From Rhodocyclaceae bacterium UBA5602 (GTDB taxonomy: Bacteria; Pseudomonadota; Gammaproteobacteria; Burkholderiales; Rhodocyclaceae): a stretch of 64,000 nt of DNA. The stretch spans positions 37,220-101,219 of the forward strand of contig DILC01000044.1 in assembly GCA_002424865.1 (NCBI GenBank), written 5' to 3'. Position numbers and translations under genes: made by a program. Under the pieces are notes generated by a model. The model was given only the letters and a program-made list of their open reading frames with translations, had not been told where the DNA came from and did no database searches. Positions 21,363 to 32,312 of the stretch are shown here, in pieces. Every line of letters begins with the position of its first letter. Within the stretch, counting starts at the first letter, position 1.

Positions 21363-21773
21363 TCAACGCGGAATGTCATTCACCTTTGAAGCAGGCGAAA
21401 CCGGCACAGGCACACCTGGCTGGCTTGCTGCATCAGGTGGCGAAGTTACAGCGGGCGCAGTGGGTGCAGCGGATGACGGACCAGGCACAGTCTTGTTCAC
21501 TGCACTATCCATAACACTGCGCGAGACCTTGGGTTGGGAAGTGGCGAGATACGCTAGCGCCAAACTGGTACAAAAGAAGGTTGTAGCCAATACGCCAGTT
21601 GCCCTGGACATGAAGTTTGCCGATCCGGTTGCACCAAACAAGCTCCCTGACGACCCACCCCCAAAAGCTGCCCCCATATCCGCACCCTTACCATGCTGAA
21701 GGAGCACAAGACCAATCACCCCCAAACCGGCCAGCACATGAATAACCAAAACGATAACCTGCATCAAACCCAT
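21363..21773 (-). CDS. secG: Preprotein translocase subunit SecG
   Basis: A 136-residue accessory subunit of the SecYEG channel. It has two hydrophobic helices (about residues 4-25 and 57-77) around the conserved QHGKGADMGAAFGGG segment. The C-terminal 50 residues are rich in Ala, Pro, Ser and Val, as in other betaproteobacterial SecG proteins. Starts at 21773, at 21764 (MQVIVLVIH) or at TTG 21788 are all possible. 21773 was chosen for the G-rich stretch ahead of it. Confidence 0.93.
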   Translation of the reverse strand: MGLMQVIVLVIHVLAGLGVIGLVLLQHGKGADMGAAFGGGSSGSLFGATGSANFMSRATGVLATTFFCTSLALAYLATSQPKVSRSVMDSAVNKTVPGPSSAAPTAPAVTSPPDAASQPGVPVPVSPASKVNDIPR

Positions 21774-21838
21774 ATCAACTACCCCCAAATAAACCTATTA
21801 ACAACCTTCCAAAAACTTCGCAAAAAACCACAAGCAAA

Positions 21839-22603
21839 TCAAGCGCATGCCGCCGCAGAAATCGCTAAAAATTCATTCGCAACCAATGACGCGCCACCAA
21901 TCAGGCCACCATCAATATCTGACTGGGCAAAAATCTCAGCAGCATTACCTGCCTTGACACTGCCACCATACAAAATCCGCAGACCTCTTGCCAGCCCGGC
22001 GTCTTGATGTGCAAAATACTCACGGATGGCAGCGTGCACAGCTTGCGCTTGTTCGGGCGCCGCCGTTTTACCAGTACCGATCGCCCACACCGGCTCATAA
22101 GCAATAATGGCTTTTGCAAACGCAGCCGTACCGCACTTCGCCACCACTACCTCTAACTGCCGCTGAATGACTAACTGCGTGACACCGGATTCCCGTTCAG
22201 CCAAACTTTCACCCACGCACAAAACGGGTGTCAGGCCAACCGCGTGCGCTGCTAAAAATTTAGCCGCAACCACTTCATCGGTATCACCAAAAAATGAACG
22301 TCGCTCTGAATGACCCACCAAGACATAGCGGCAGCTGAAATCAACCAGCATGCTGCCGCTCACTTCGCCGGTCCAAGCACCTTGCGCATGCTCCGAAACA
22401 TCCTGTGCACCCCAGCCGATCGCGCTGCCTTCGAGCAACTGATTCGCCTGAGCAAGATAAGGATAAGGCACACACACGGCAAGCTCAACAGGCTGATTAG
22501 CAATTTGTTTATCCGCACCCATGCGAATAGCATCTAATAAAGCAGCATTGACAGCCAAGCTGCCATGCATCTTCCAGTTACCGACGACTAATTTTTGACG
22601 CAT
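21839..22603 (-). CDS. tpiA: Triosephosphate isomerase
   Basis: A 254-residue TIM-barrel enzyme that interconverts dihydroxyacetone phosphate and glyceraldehyde 3-phosphate. The N-terminal GNWKMHGS holds the catalytic lysine, GHSERR the catalytic histidine, and AYEPVWAIGTGK the catalytic glutamate and start of loop 6. YGGSVKAGN binds phosphate. The start at 22603 (MRQKLVVGNWKM) fits the family. tpiA-secG-tRNA-Leu-nuo is a conserved order in betaproteobacteria. Confidence 0.97.
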   Translation of the reverse strand: MRQKLVVGNWKMHGSLAVNAALLDAIRMGADKQIANQPVELAVCVPYPYLAQANQLLEGSAIGWGAQDVSEHAQGAWTGEVSGSMLVDFSCRYVLVGHSERRSFFGDTDEVVAAKFLAAHAVGLTPVLCVGESLAERESGVTQLVIQRQLEVVVAKCGTAAFAKAIIAYEPVWAIGTGKTAAPEQAQAVHAAIREYFAHQDAGLARGLRILYGGSVKAGNAAEIFAQSDIDGGLIGGASLVANEFLAISAAACA

Positions 22604-22646
22604 GGAAGCCCGAAGCCCAAAATAAACGCATTGCGTGAAGTGGCAA

Positions 22647-22676
22647 ATTATAAAGCGCACCCACGGATAATGCCAG
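22647..22676 (-). promoter_or_regulatory. Likely promoter for tpiA-secG
   Basis: On the minus strand CTGGCA (22671-22676) and TATAAT (22647-22652) are separated by 18 bases. The -10 is perfect and lies about 45 bases before the tpiA start. Confidence 0.6.
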
Positions 22677-22886
22677 ACGCGACTTCGTTGGCCGACAAAA
22701 AGCCAGTGCTCAAAAAATGGCGAAATGAGGAATTTTTAATGGGAAACGATTCATCCCAAAGCATTTCCCACCAGCAGGTGATCAATACTGCCCCACAGCA
22801 TCCTCTTCGGGATACGCATAGAAAACGAAGAATAATTAAGCACTCGCAAGTACTTCGGACTAACTTCGATAACAACAAAAATGAAT

Positions 22887-22920
22887 AAAAAAACTAGCGG
22901 CAGCGCATTGCCATACCGCT
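22887..22920 (-). terminator. Intrinsic terminator behind pstB's upstream neighbour region
   Basis: Read on the minus strand, AGCGG (22916-22920) pairs with CCGCT (22896-22900), with GGCA/TGCC pairing inside, and is followed by seven Ts (22887-22893). It lies beyond the 3' end of pstB only if transcription continued past it in reverse order: the hairpin actually precedes pstB (start 23754, end 22939), so it is 19 bases downstream of the pstB stop and fits as the end of the pst transcript. Confidence 0.6.
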
Positions 22921-22938
22921 CGCAAAAACCATTGCAAA

Positions 22939-23754
22939 TTAACCAAACCGCCCGGTAATATAATCTTCTGTCTGTTTTTTCTGCGGCTTGATGAAAATCT
23001 GATCGGTCACCCCAAACTCGATCAACTCGCCCAAATACATATAGGCGGTGTAATCCGACATGCGCGCAGCTTGTTGCATATTGTGGGTAACAATAACGAT
23101 AGTGAACTCATCCTTGAGTTCAGTAACCAGTTCTTCAATGCGCATCGTCGAAATCGGATCAAGCGCCGAGGTCGGTTCATCAAGCAGCAAGACTTCAGGT
23201 TTTACGGCAATCGCACGCGCAATGCACAAACGCTGCTGCTGGCCGCCCGACAGACTCATCCCGCTCTGATTGAGAGTATCTTTTACCTCCCCCCACAGCG
23301 CCGCTTTTTTCAATGCCCACTCAACCCGCTCGTCCATTTCAGCTCGCGACAGCTTTTCCTGCAATTTCACGCCAAAGGCAATATTGTCATAAATCGACAT
23401 GGGGAAAGGCGTTGGCTTCTGGAAGACCATCCCTACCCGGGAGCGCAAGTAATTGATGTCAATGCCCTTATCAAGGATATTTGTCTTATCCAGTAGCAAA
23501 GTACCTTCTGCACGCTGATCCGGATAAAGGTCGTACATGCGGTTCATCGTCCGCAACAGTGTTGATTTACCACAACCAGATGGCCCGATAAAGGCGGTTA
23601 CTTTGGTGCGATAGACATCAAGATTGATATTCTTTAAGGCATGATACTTGCCGTAATAGAAATTAAAGTCTCTTACGGTGATCTGTGGCGTCATAGCTTC
23701 AGCAGTCTGAGTGTCATTCAACATGATTTCGTTCACGTCCAGAGGTTTATTCAA
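22939..23754 (-). CDS. pstB: Phosphate ABC transporter ATP-binding protein PstB
   Basis: A 271-residue ATPase that powers high-affinity phosphate uptake. Walker A is GPSGCGKST (about residues 53-61), the signature is [10 protein letters not shown], and Walker B is [13 protein letters not shown]. The N-terminal 25 residues before [11 protein letters not shown] are longer than in E. coli, and an internal start at the second Met is possible. It is the last gene of pstSCAB. No phoU follows. Confidence 0.97.
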   Translation of the reverse strand: MNKPLDVNEIMLNDTQTAEAMTPQITVRDFNFYYGKYHALKNINLDVYRTKVTAFIGPSGCGKSTLLRTMNRMYDLYPDQRAEGTLLLDKTNILDKGIDINYLRSRVGMVFQKPTPFPMSIYDNIAFGVKLQEKLSRAEMDERVEWALKKAALWGEVKDTLNQSGMSLSGGQQQRLCIARAIAVKPEVLLLDEPTSALDPISTMRIEELVTELKDEFTIVIVTHNMQQAARMSDYTAYMYLGELIEFGVTDQIFIKPQKKQTEDYITGRFG

Positions 23755-23770
23755 TTAAATTCACCCAAGA

Positions 23771-24610
23771 TCAATTCTTGTGTTTTTGGCGGAAAAAGAC
23801 CCGCGCCAGAATATTAAGGCTTAGCACACCGAGCGTAATCAGAAAAACACCCGCCCACGCCATCCGCTGCCAATCCTCAAATGGACTCATGGCAAATTTG
23901 AAGATAGTCACCGGCAAAGTGGCCATGGGCTTGTTAAGGTCAAGCGTCCAGAACTGGTTAGACAAGGAAGTAAATAGCAGTGGCGCAGTCTCGCCAGAAA
24001 CCCTGGCAACCGCAAGCAAAATACCCGTCATGATCCCCGCAACCGATGCCCGCAGCGTAACTTTGGTAATCACTTTCCACTTTGGGGTACCCAAGGCATA
24101 CACTGCCTCCCGCAAATTATTGGGAACCAGCACCAACATGTTTTCCGTTGTGCGGATGACAACTGGAATAACCAATAATGCCAACGCAAAAATACCTGCC
24201 AAAGCTGAAAAATGACCCACTCTCGCCACAAACACCGCATACACAAAAAGACCAATCACAATTGACGGTGCTGACAAAAGAATATCGTTAATGAACAATG
24301 TACTACGGCCAAGCCAAGTATAACGTCCATACTCAGCCAAATAGACACCAGCGAGAACACCGAAAGGAGTACCGATCAGCGTAGCCAAACCTACATGAAT
24401 AAAACTCCCCACGATGGCATTGAGCAACCCGCCTTCACTGCCTGGAGGGGGTGTCATCTTGGTAAAAAGATCCAGATTAAGCCCCCCCAAACCCAGCTTA
24501 AAGACGCTCAACAATATCCAGAAAAGCCAAAAAAGACCAAAGGCGACCGCAATCATCGACATGGACAAGGCGAAATAATTGATCAGCTTGCGTTTAAATC
24601 TGATATCCAT
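23771..24610 (-). CDS. pstA: Phosphate ABC transporter permease PstA
   Basis: A 279-residue inner-membrane permease with about six helices. The EAA-like motif [20 protein letters not shown] contacts PstB. It lies 6 bases behind pstC and 16 bases ahead of pstB. Confidence 0.97.
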   Translation of the reverse strand: MDIRFKRKLINYFALSMSMIAVAFGLFWLFWILLSVFKLGLGGLNLDLFTKMTPPPGSEGGLLNAIVGSFIHVGLATLIGTPFGVLAGVYLAEYGRYTWLGRSTLFINDILLSAPSIVIGLFVYAVFVARVGHFSALAGIFALALLVIPVVIRTTENMLVLVPNNLREAVYALGTPKWKVITKVTLRASVAGIMTGILLAVARVSGETAPLLFTSLSNQFWTLDLNKPMATLPVTIFKFAMSPFEDWQRMAWAGVFLITLGVLSLNILARVFFRQKHKN

Positions 24611-24616
24611 GACGAA

Positions 24617-25570
24617 TCAGCTTTCCTTGCCCTGCTGTTTATTGAGCTTGAGCAACAACAGCTTGGAAAATACCAACACAATAAAGGTAATCAGAAACAA
24701 GATCAGCCCCAGTTCTATCAATGCGGCCGTATGAGTCGGCGACGCAGCCTCGCTGAATTCATTAGCCAGCGCGGAAGCAATCGAGTTGCCCGCCGCATAA
24801 AGCGAAGACGTATCCAACTGGGCAGAGTTACCAATCACGAAGGTGACTGCCATAGTCTCACCCAATGCCCGCCCCAAGCCAAGCATGATGCCGCCAATAA
24901 CACCCGCACGGGTATAAGGCAACACAACCTTCCAGACAACCTCCCATGTCGTCGCACCCACTGCATAGGCCGACTCTTTAAGGATACCTGGCGTCACTTC
25001 AAAGACATCGCGCATCACTGACGCGATGAAAGGAATGATCATGATAGACAAAATCACCCCTGCGCTGAGCAGACCAATCCCCATAGGCGGGCCTTGAAAC
25101 AGCCGACCTAGCAAAGGAATATGACCTAATGTATTACTCAGAAATGGCTGAATGTATTGACCAAACAATGGCGCAAAAATCAGCAAACCCCACATGCCAT
25201 AAACAATACTTGGAATACCGGCCAGCAACTCTATAGCGATACCCAACGGACGCCGCAGCCATAAAGGCGACAATTCAGTCAGAAAGATAGCAATGCCAAA
25301 ACTCACAGGCACTGCAATAATCAAGGCGATCAGCGATGTCACTAATGTGCCATAAATGGGCACCACCGCACCAAATTCATCCATGGGCGGATTCCACTCG
25401 CGACTCGCCAGAAAAGAGAAACCAAACTTTTGCAACGATGGCATCGCGCCATAGATCAAGGCAACAATAATCCCCAACAACATCACCAAGGTCAGCACAG
25501 CAGACAAGCGCGTTAAATTAAGGAAAATCATATCACCCAGACCCGCACTCCGCTTTGCACTATTGACCAT
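24617..25570 (-). CDS. pstC: Phosphate ABC transporter permease PstC
   Basis: A 317-residue permease with about six helices and the coupling motif [20 protein letters not shown]. It pairs with PstA to form the phosphate channel. A strong hairpin separates it from pstS upstream, so it is probably expressed less than pstS. Confidence 0.97.
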   Translation of the reverse strand: MVNSAKRSAGLGDMIFLNLTRLSAVLTLVMLLGIIVALIYGAMPSLQKFGFSFLASREWNPPMDEFGAVVPIYGTLVTSLIALIIAVPVSFGIAIFLTELSPLWLRRPLGIAIELLAGIPSIVYGMWGLLIFAPLFGQYIQPFLSNTLGHIPLLGRLFQGPPMGIGLLSAGVILSIMIIPFIASVMRDVFEVTPGILKESAYAVGATTWEVVWKVVLPYTRAGVIGGIMLGLGRALGETMAVTFVIGNSAQLDTSSLYAAGNSIASALANEFSEAASPTHTAALIELGLILFLITFIVLVFSKLLLLKLNKQQGKES

Positions 25571-25608
25571 GATTCCTTATCAACTCTATTAAATACTCAA
25601 AATCCGCA

Positions 25609-25647
25609 CTAAAAGCCTGCGTCAGCAAAATGCTGACGCAGGCTTTT
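25609..25647 (-). terminator. 17-bp hairpin between pstS and pstC
   Basis: A perfect 17-bp inverted repeat around a 5-base loop, with AAAAGCCTGCGTCAGC as the left arm core and four Ts at the foot of the stem. It lies 17 bases behind the pstS stop. It should end or stabilise most pstS transcripts and lower pstCAB expression. Confidence 0.75.
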
Positions 25648-25664
25648 AATGACAGAAGCATATG

Positions 25665-26717
25665 TTACTTATAAATCGACGCGCCAGAAGCATCCTTGAT
25701 GGAATTTTTCCATGTTGTGCGGATCAACTTGGTCAAACTGTCAGGCAAGGGAACATAATCAAGACCGGCGGCCATCCCATCGCCATTCTTGTACGCCCAG
25801 TCAAAGAATTTAAGCACTTCAGCCGCCTGCGCAGGCTTATCCTGCGTTTTGTGCATCAAGATAAACGTAGCACCCGTGATAGGCCAAGCATCCTTACCCG
25901 GTTCATTGGTGAGGATTTCATAAAATGCGGCCTTGGTCCAGTCCGCATTGGCAGCAGCAGCTTTAAAGGTTTTTTCATCAGGCAAGGGGTAATGGCCTTC
26001 TGCATTTTGCAACAGGGTGTAGGTCATTTTGTTCTGCTTGGAATAGGCATATTCAACATAGCCAATTGCACCAGGAATGCGCTGAACGAATGCTGAAACC
26101 CCTTCATTACCCTTACCACCCAAGCCTAACGGCCACTGCACCGCAGTACCCTCACCGACCTTTTGCTTCCACTCGGGGCTCACTTTAGATAAATAGTTGG
26201 TAAAAATGAAGGTCGTACCTGAACCATCCGCGCGACGCACAACGGCGATCGCTTGATCAGGCAGGGAGAGCTTTGGGTTCAACGCGACGATGGCAGCATC
26301 ATTCCATTTGGTAATTTTTCCCAAATAAATATCCGCCAGCACGGTTGGCGTCAGGCGCATTTCACCTGGCTTGACACCAGCGATATTAACCACCAAGACA
26401 TTACCACCGATCACCGCCGGAAACTGGACCAAACCATCCTTTTCCAAGACATCTGGTTTCAACGGCATATCTGAGGCACCAAAATCCACCGTCTTGGCTG
26501 TGATTTGCTTGATACCACCGCCTGAGCCAATCGACTGATAGTTGATCTTTGCCCCAGTGGCCTTGAAATAAGCTTCAGCCCACTTGCCATAAATAGGCGC
26601 AGGAAAAGTCGCACCAGCGCCAGTAATTTCAACTGCCTGCGCCTGGGTAAAGCCAATAAAACAAGTTGCCGAAACTACCGGCACCATTGCAAACTGCTTA
26701 ATTTTCTTGAACATCAT
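25665..26717 (-). CDS. pstS: Phosphate ABC transporter substrate-binding protein PstS
   Basis: A 350-residue periplasmic phosphate-binding protein. A signal peptide spans roughly residues 1-28 (KKIKQ then a hydrophobic core) and is cut after TQAQA, just before VEITGAGATFPAPIY. Phosphate-binding motifs GSGGGIKQI, DFGASD and RRADGSGTT are all present. The start is the ATG at 26717, preceded by GAGG. A second ATG follows at once (26714). A Pho box lies upstream. Confidence 0.96.
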   Translation of the reverse strand: MMFKKIKQFAMVPVVSATCFIGFTQAQAVEITGAGATFPAPIYGKWAEAYFKATGAKINYQSIGSGGGIKQITAKTVDFGASDMPLKPDVLEKDGLVQFPAVIGGNVLVVNIAGVKPGEMRLTPTVLADIYLGKITKWNDAAIVALNPKLSLPDQAIAVVRRADGSGTTFIFTNYLSKVSPEWKQKVGEGTAVQWPLGLGGKGNEGVSAFVQRIPGAIGYVEYAYSKQNKMTYTLLQNAEGHYPLPDEKTFKAAAANADWTKAAFYEILTNEPGKDAWPITGATFILMHKTQDKPAQAAEVLKFFDWAYKNGDGMAAGLDYVPLPDSLTKLIRTTWKNSIKDASGASIYK

Positions 26718-26808
26718 AAGACTGACCTCGATAGATAGAGTTAAGAAAGACTTGCCTACAGTTCCATTTTGACAAAAAACATCAAACGAAGACCAAGAAC
26801 GGATCACC

Positions 26809-26814
26809 ATCTTA
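26809..26814 (-). promoter_or_regulatory. -10 element of the pstS promoter
   Basis: TAAGAT on the minus strand begins 10 bases beyond the Pho box, the usual spacing for a PhoB-activated promoter lacking a normal -35. Confidence 0.55.
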
Positions 26815-26824
26815 ATCCACCAAT

Positions 26825-26842
26825 ATGACAGAACCGTGACAT
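26825..26842 (-). promoter_or_regulatory. Pho box (PhoB operator) of pstSCAB
   Basis: The minus strand reads ATGTCAC-GGTT-CTGTCAT, two 7-base half sites 11 bases apart. This is very close to the CTGTCAT-N4-CTGTCAT consensus. It lies about 110 bases before pstS. Confidence 0.85.
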
Positions 26843-26919
26843 TCAAGAGCACAAAGAATACCCGCACTACATTTGTACTTCAATGTGGATTGACACTGCG
26901 CAGAACAAAAATTTAGGCA

Positions 26920-26964
26920 AAAAAAATCCGCAACCCCTTGTTACTGCTGGTATTTGCGGATTTT
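26920..26964 (-). terminator. Terminator of tRNA-Leu(CAA)
   Basis: On the minus strand AAAATCCGCAA (26954-26964) pairs with TTGCGGATTTT (26923-26933) across 20 bases and ends in eight Ts. It lies 23 bases behind the tRNA. Confidence 0.7.
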
Positions 26965-26986
26965 CTGAATACTTAAAACAGGTTGC

Positions 26987-27071
26987 TGGTGCCGGGAGGG
27001 GGACTCGAACCCCCACACCTTGCGGCGGCGGATTTTGAGTCCGCTGCGTCTACCAATTCCGCCATCCCGGC
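26987..27071 (-). tRNA. tRNA-Leu (anticodon CAA)
   Basis: 85 bases with encoded CCA. Acceptor GCCGGGA/TCCCGGC. The anticodon stem GCGGA/TCCGC holds the loop CTCAAAA, giving anticodon CAA for UUG. The variable arm is of class II, and the T-arm is GGGGG TTCGAGT CCCCC. Confidence 0.97.
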
Positions 27072-27217
27072 TAGGAGTTAGCACGCCATACTACGTGTGC
27101 TTGCAGAGGCCAGCATTATGCCTCAAAGTCTCGAAATCATCAATGGCTGGAGTCTCTATTTGCATAAAATTTCCCTTTATCAAACAAAATCAACCAACCC
27201 ATCGCTGGAATAAACAC

Positions 27218-29305
27218 TTAAACAATCAATGGCACAATCAACAAAGCCACAATATTGATGATTTTGATCAAAGGATTGATGGCCGGGCCTGCCGTATCCT
27301 TATACGGATCACCTACTGTATCTCCGGTCACTGCCGCCTTGTGTGCTTCTGAGCCTTTACCGCCATAATGACCATCTTCTATATATTTTTTTGCGTTGTC
27401 CCAAGCCCCGCCCCCTGTGGTCATGGAAATTGCAACAAAAATTCCCGTCACTATTGTCCCCATAAGAACCCCGCCCAGCGCCCGCACGCCAGCGCCTGGC
27501 CCCATGATCGCGTTCATGCCAAAAGCGGTGACCACAGGAACGACAACGGGGAGGAGTGAAGGAACCATCATCTCCTTGATCGCTGCTTTGGTGAGCATAT
27601 CAACGCAAGTGCCATATTCTGGCTTAGCTTTGCCTTCCATGATGCCCTTGATATCACGGAACTGGCGGCGCACTTCAACCACCACCGCACCTGCGGAGCG
27701 GCCAACAGCCTCCATGGCCATCGCACCAAAGAGATAAGGGATCAAACCACCAATAAATAAACCAATGATGACCGCTGGATCCGACAGGTCAAATACAAAG
27801 TGCTTGCCTGTTGCCTCTATCCCGTGCGTAAAGTCTGCAAACAGCACTAACGACGCCAAGCCGGCAGAGCCGATGGCATAGCCTTTAGTAACTGCTTTGG
27901 TTGTATTGCCTACAGCATCCAGAGGGTCTGTAATGCCGCGTACGGAGTCAGGCAGGTTAGCCATTTCCGCGATGCCACCGGCGTTATCCGTAATCGGCCC
28001 ATAAGCGTCAAGCGCAACCACAATTCCTGCCATGGAGAGCATGGATACGGCCGCAATTGCAATGCCATACAGGCCTGCCAGGGCATAAGAGGACCCAATC
28101 GCTGCGCAAACAGACAATACCGGCCAAGCGGTTGACTTCATTGACACACCCAGACCGGCAATGATGTTTGTGCCATGCCCTGTGGTTGAGGCTTCGGCAA
28201 TATGGCGAACAGGCTTGAAGTCTGTACCGGTGTAATACTCGGTGATATACACCATCAGTCCGGTAAGTACCAAACCAACCACGGCAGCTCCATAAATACG
28301 CATCTGCGAACCACCGCTAATGCCGAGCAGCGCATCCAGCAGATGATCATCAATCAACCAGGTGGTTAAAGGATAAAAGGCAATCAGGGCCATTACGCCC
28401 GAAACCAGCAAACCCTTGTAAAGGGCATTCATGATTTTTGCGCCAGGAGATGTTTTCACAAACATCGCTCCCACTATCGAAGCAATAATGGAAAAGCCGC
28501 CAAGCACCAAAGGATATGAAATAGCCGCTTCGGCTGTTAAGTCAGATGACTTGAACAGCAAGGCGCTCAACAACATAGTCGCCACGATTGTGACGGCATA
28601 GGTCTCAAATAAGTCCGCTGCCATGCCTGCACAATCACCGACGTTATCCCCGACATTATCAGCAATGACAGCCGGGTTGCGTGGATCGTCTTCAGGAATT
28701 CCGGCTTCAACTTTACCCACCAAGTCCGCGCCAACATCCGCGCCTTTGGTGAAAATTCCGCCGCCTAAGCGGGCAAAAATAGAAATCAAGGAAGAGCCAA
28801 AACCCAAGCCTACGAGCGGATGAACAACGCTTTCCAGCGTTGCGCCCGTACCACCCAGATACTTGAGAAAAACGTAATACCCTGTCACACCCAAGAGACC
28901 TAAACCAACGACCAGCATACCGGTGATCGCCCCGCCACGAAAGGCAACATTTAATGCTTCATTTAATCCAGTGCGGGCGGCTTCTGCCGTTCTTACATTA
29001 GCCCGGACGGAAACATTCATGCCAATGTAACCTGCAGCGCCAGACAACATGGCACCCAGGATAAAACCTGCGGCTGTTTGCCACCCAAGCGTGAAGAAAA
29101 TAACCAGGGAGAGCACGATGCCAACGATACCAATGCTGGTGTACTGTCGATTCAGGTAGGCTTGAGCGCCCTCTTGAATGGCTGCGGCAATTTCACGCAT
29201 TCGCTCGTTACCGGCAGGTTGCGCCAGTATCCATCGGCTTGAGATGCCGCCATAAATAATGGCCACTATTGAACAGATCAACGCAAACATTAATCCTGAC
29301 GACAT
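27218..29305 (-). CDS. hppA: Membrane-bound proton-translocating pyrophosphatase
   Basis: A 695-residue integral membrane enzyme with about 16 helices. It splits pyrophosphate and pumps protons across the inner membrane, or can run in reverse. The catalytic loop [21 protein letters not shown] and [18 protein letters not shown] are intact. GNTTKA, with lysine rather than alanine, is the mark of the potassium-independent subfamily. It stands directly upstream in transcription of nothing else but the tRNA, and follows pfp (24 bases away) on the same strand. The pair points to an economy based on pyrophosphate. Confidence 0.97.
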   Translation of the reverse strand: MSSGLMFALICSIVAIIYGGISSRWILAQPAGNERMREIAAAIQEGAQAYLNRQYTSIGIVGIVLSLVIFFTLGWQTAAGFILGAMLSGAAGYIGMNVSVRANVRTAEAARTGLNEALNVAFRGGAITGMLVVGLGLLGVTGYYVFLKYLGGTGATLESVVHPLVGLGFGSSLISIFARLGGGIFTKGADVGADLVGKVEAGIPEDDPRNPAVIADNVGDNVGDCAGMAADLFETYAVTIVATMLLSALLFKSSDLTAEAAISYPLVLGGFSIIASIVGAMFVKTSPGAKIMNALYKGLLVSGVMALIAFYPLTTWLIDDHLLDALLGISGGSQMRIYGAAVVGLVLTGLMVYITEYYTGTDFKPVRHIAEASTTGHGTNIIAGLGVSMKSTAWPVLSVCAAIGSSYALAGLYGIAIAAVSMLSMAGIVVALDAYGPITDNAGGIAEMANLPDSVRGITDPLDAVGNTTKAVTKGYAIGSAGLASLVLFADFTHGIEATGKHFVFDLSDPAVIIGLFIGGLIPYLFGAMAMEAVGRSAGAVVVEVRRQFRDIKGIMEGKAKPEYGTCVDMLTKAAIKEMMVPSLLPVVVPVVTAFGMNAIMGPGAGVRALGGVLMGTIVTGIFVAISMTTGGGAWDNAKKYIEDGHYGGKGSEAHKAAVTGDTVGDPYKDTAGPAINPLIKIINIVALLIVPLIV

Positions 29306-29329
29306 ACTCTCTCTCCTTTGCTCATTACA

Positions 29330-30589
29330 TCACAGTGAAAAACTCTCCAGCTTTTTAGCCACGCTATTATTTTTCAAGCTGACATACTCCGGCAGACCAT
29401 CCTTAAACGGGGGGGGGGCTTCACCCGCAATTAAAGGTGCAAGATAAGCCCTTGCTGCGGCGGTAATGCCAAAACCGTCAGGAGTAATGAACTCCGGCGG
29501 CATTTTTCGCTCAACATTCGCCACCTGAGCTAACGGCACTTCAATAATGTCCCACCGATAGGGCTTGTCTGCTAGCCGACGAATGGCGGGCATTACCGCG
29601 TTTTTCCCTGCCAGCGCCATTTCCACTGCCGCTTTACCTACGGCATAGGCTTGGTCAACATCGGTTTTTGAGGCAATATGCCGTGCCGCGCGCTGCAAAT
29701 AATCCGCAACCGCCCAGTGAAACTTATAACCCAGCTTATCTTTAACCAGCTGCGCAATCTGCGGCCCGATGCCGCCTAACTGCGCGTGACCAAAGGCATC
29801 TGTCGTACCGGCACCGGCCATCAACTTGCCATCGGGACCACATAAGCCTTCAGAGACGGCAATCGCGCAATAGCCGTAGCGATCCACATTCTCCTTGATC
29901 CTGGTCAGGAACTTGGCCTCGTCGAATTTAACTTCCGGCAGTAACAGCAAGTGCGGTGCCTCGCCCTCATTGCGTGCAGCAAGCGCACACGCGGCAGTAA
30001 TCCAACCGGCATGGCGTCCCATGACCTCAAAAACGAATACCTTGGTTGATGTTCTCGCCATGGAGGCGACATCCAGCCCGGCTTCACGCATCGAGGTCGC
30101 CACATATTTCGCCACCGAGCCAAAGCCTGGGCAGGTATCCGTCAGGGGCAAATCATTATCCACGGTTTTAGGGATATGAATTGCCTGCAAGGGATAGCCA
30201 AGGTTTGCTGACAGCTGCGAGACCTTAAGGCAGGTGTCAGCCGAATCCCCACCACCGTTGTAAAAAAAGTAGCCAATATCGTGGGCTCGGAAGACTTCAA
30301 TCAAGCGCTCGAATTCGCGGCGGCTTTGCTCAAGGCTTTTGAGCTTGTAGCGACATGAACCAAATGCCCCGCCGGGCGTATGGCGCAGGCTCGCGATGTC
30401 TTCTGCAGACTCCAGCGATGTGTCAATCAAGTCTTCGGTCAGCGCGCCGATAATGCCATCCCTGCCCGCCAATACCTTGCCAATTCGATCAGGATGCGCA
30501 CGTGCCGTTTCAATGACACCGCAAGCGGATGTGTTGATGACCGCTGTCACCCCCCCTGATTGAGCATAAAAAGCGTTTTTAATCATCAT
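29330..30589 (-). CDS. pfp: Pyrophosphate-dependent 6-phosphofructokinase
   Basis: A 419-residue phosphofructokinase of the long PPi-type group (TP0108-like). The active site reads NGGGDSADT (residues 111-119), in which Asp115 occupies the place that is glycine in ATP enzymes and blocks ATP binding. PKTVDND holds the catalytic aspartate and MGRHAGWI the substrate arginine region. It catalyses a reversible step between fructose 6-phosphate and fructose 1,6-bisphosphate with PPi. The codons near residues 392-395 contain a run of ten Cs (coding strand). Two ATGs in tandem (30589 and 30586) are possible starts. Confidence 0.93.
   Translation of the reverse strand: MMIKNAFYAQSGGVTAVINTSACGVIETARAHPDRIGKVLAGRDGIIGALTEDLIDTSLESAEDIASLRHTPGGAFGSCRYKLKSLEQSRREFERLIEVFRAHDIGYFFYNGGGDSADTCLKVSQLSANLGYPLQAIHIPKTVDNDLPLTDTCPGFGSVAKYVATSMREAGLDVASMARTSTKVFVFEVMGRHAGWITAACALAARNEGEAPHLLLLPEVKFDEAKFLTRIKENVDRYGYCAIAVSEGLCGPDGKLMAGAGTTDAFGHAQLGGIGPQIAQLVKDKLGYKFHWAVADYLQRAARHIASKTDVDQAYAVGKAAVEMALAGKNAVMPAIRRLADKPYRWDIIEVPLAQVANVERKMPPEFITPDGFGITAAARAYLAPLIAGEAPPPFKDGLPEYVSLKNNSVAKKLESFSL
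29409..29418. repeat. G10 homopolymer inside pfp
   Basis: Ten Gs in a row on the plus strand encode the Pro-Pro-Pro near the C-terminus of the phosphofructokinase. A slip of one base here would change only the last 30 or so residues. Confidence 0.8.
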
Positions 30590-30625
30590 GTCAAAACACT
30601 CACTTAAAAATTAATGCCAAAAGAT

Positions 30626-31285
<660 letters not shown>

Positions 31286-31353
31286 TCAAACTCCGAGTCG
31301 ATGGTTAAAGCAATTAGAAACTTTTTTAATTTTTTGTTCGAGTGAAGATACCG

Positions 31354-32136
31354 TCAATTGGCAGGCAGGTCAAACTGACCGAAGAGTTGCCGGACACGGG
31401 TTAAATCTTCTTCTGTATCCACGCCCGGCGCAGGCGCTTCCCCACAATCCAGCACACGAATAACAAACCCATGGGCCAACGCACGTAGTTGTTCCAGAGA
31501 CTCCCACTGTTCGATTGGCGCTATTGATAATTGGCTGTATTGCCGCAAAAAACCCGTGCGATAAGCATACAAACCAATATGCCGTCGAGCGATAAAGCCT
31601 TCTGGTAGCGCTGTCCGCACTTCGTTCGTCGCAAAAAAGTCTCGCGGCCACGGAATCGGCGCACGGGAAAAATACAGGGCGCGACCGACCGCATCCACGA
31701 CGACTTTAACGACGTTCGGATTCAAAAACTCTGGCAGGTCAGTCAGCGGATGCGCCGCTGTAGCGATCGCTGCTTGGGCATCTTCAGCCAAAGCGCTGGC
31801 TATTTGCCTGATCAAATTTGGATCAATCAAGGGTTCATCCCCTTGGACATTAACCACAATATCTTCATCCGCCCAACCGAGAAGCGCTGCCACTTCGGCC
31901 AGCCGGTCAGTTCCTGAGGCGTGATCAGCTTGTGTCATCAAGGCGTTAAAACCGTGCGCAGCGGCGGCAGCCATCACCCGCTCATCATCCGTAGCAATCC
32001 ATATTTCATCCGCACCACTCTGCGCACCAGCTTCTGCCACGCGAATGACCATGGGTTTACCGGCAATATCGGCCAAAGGCTTGCCAGGCAAACGTGAAGA
32101 CGCCCAGCGGGCAGGAATGACGACACGAAAACGCAT
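31354..32136 (-). CDS. kdsB: 3-deoxy-manno-octulosonate cytidylyltransferase
   Basis: A 260-residue enzyme that makes CMP-KDO for lipopolysaccharide core synthesis. The nucleotide-binding start [20 protein letters not shown], the metal-site region NVQGDEPLI and HIGLYAYR are diagnostic. Its ATG overlaps the stop codon of the small gene upstream by one base, so translation is probably coupled. Confidence 0.97.
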   Translation of the reverse strand: MRFRVVIPARWASSRLPGKPLADIAGKPMVIRVAEAGAQSGADEIWIATDDERVMAAAAAHGFNALMTQADHASGTDRLAEVAALLGWADEDIVVNVQGDEPLIDPNLIRQIASALAEDAQAAIATAAHPLTDLPEFLNPNVVKVVVDAVGRALYFSRAPIPWPRDFFATNEVRTALPEGFIARRHIGLYAYRTGFLRQYSQLSIAPIEQWESLEQLRALAHGFVIRVLDCGEAPAPGVDTEEDLTRVRQLFGQFDLPAN

Positions 32137-32312
32137 CAGCGTTCTTCAGCGCCCAGTTTGCGTGCCGATTCTTCCAGCATCACGGGAATATCATCCCTGA
32201 CAGGGAACGCCAATTTGCACGCAGGGCAAACCAGCTCCATGGCCGCCTTGCGATAATCCAGCGCCCCTTTGCAGTTTGGACAAACAAGTATTTCAAGCAG
32301 ACGATAGTCCAT
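32136..32312 (-). CDS. Trm112 / UPF0434 family small zinc protein
   Basis: A 58-residue protein, [16 protein letters not shown] at its start, with two cysteine pairs CPNC and CPAC that should bind zinc. The end fits the family ([12 protein letters not shown]). The family acts as a small partner of methyltransferases in other domains of life, and its bacterial role is unclear. It sits between lpxK (20-base overlap) and kdsB (1-base overlap), the conserved site for this gene. Confidence 0.92.
   Translation of the reverse strand: MDYRLLEILVCPNCKGALDYRKAAMELVCPACKLAFPVRDDIPVMLEESARKLGAEER

Larger units (their letters stand above)
22604..22938. other. Intergenic region between pstB end and tpiA start
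   Basis: 335 bases. They hold the tpiA promoter and the pst terminator listed separately. A short plus-strand frame with a GAGG before ATG at 22740 (49 codons) has no recognisable homology and runs into the terminator, so I do not call it. Confidence 0.6.

Noticed and set aside
22740..22889. Possible 49-residue protein with GAGG ahead of the ATG
   Set aside because: It has no recognisable family, lies between two genes of the other strand and runs into the pst terminator.
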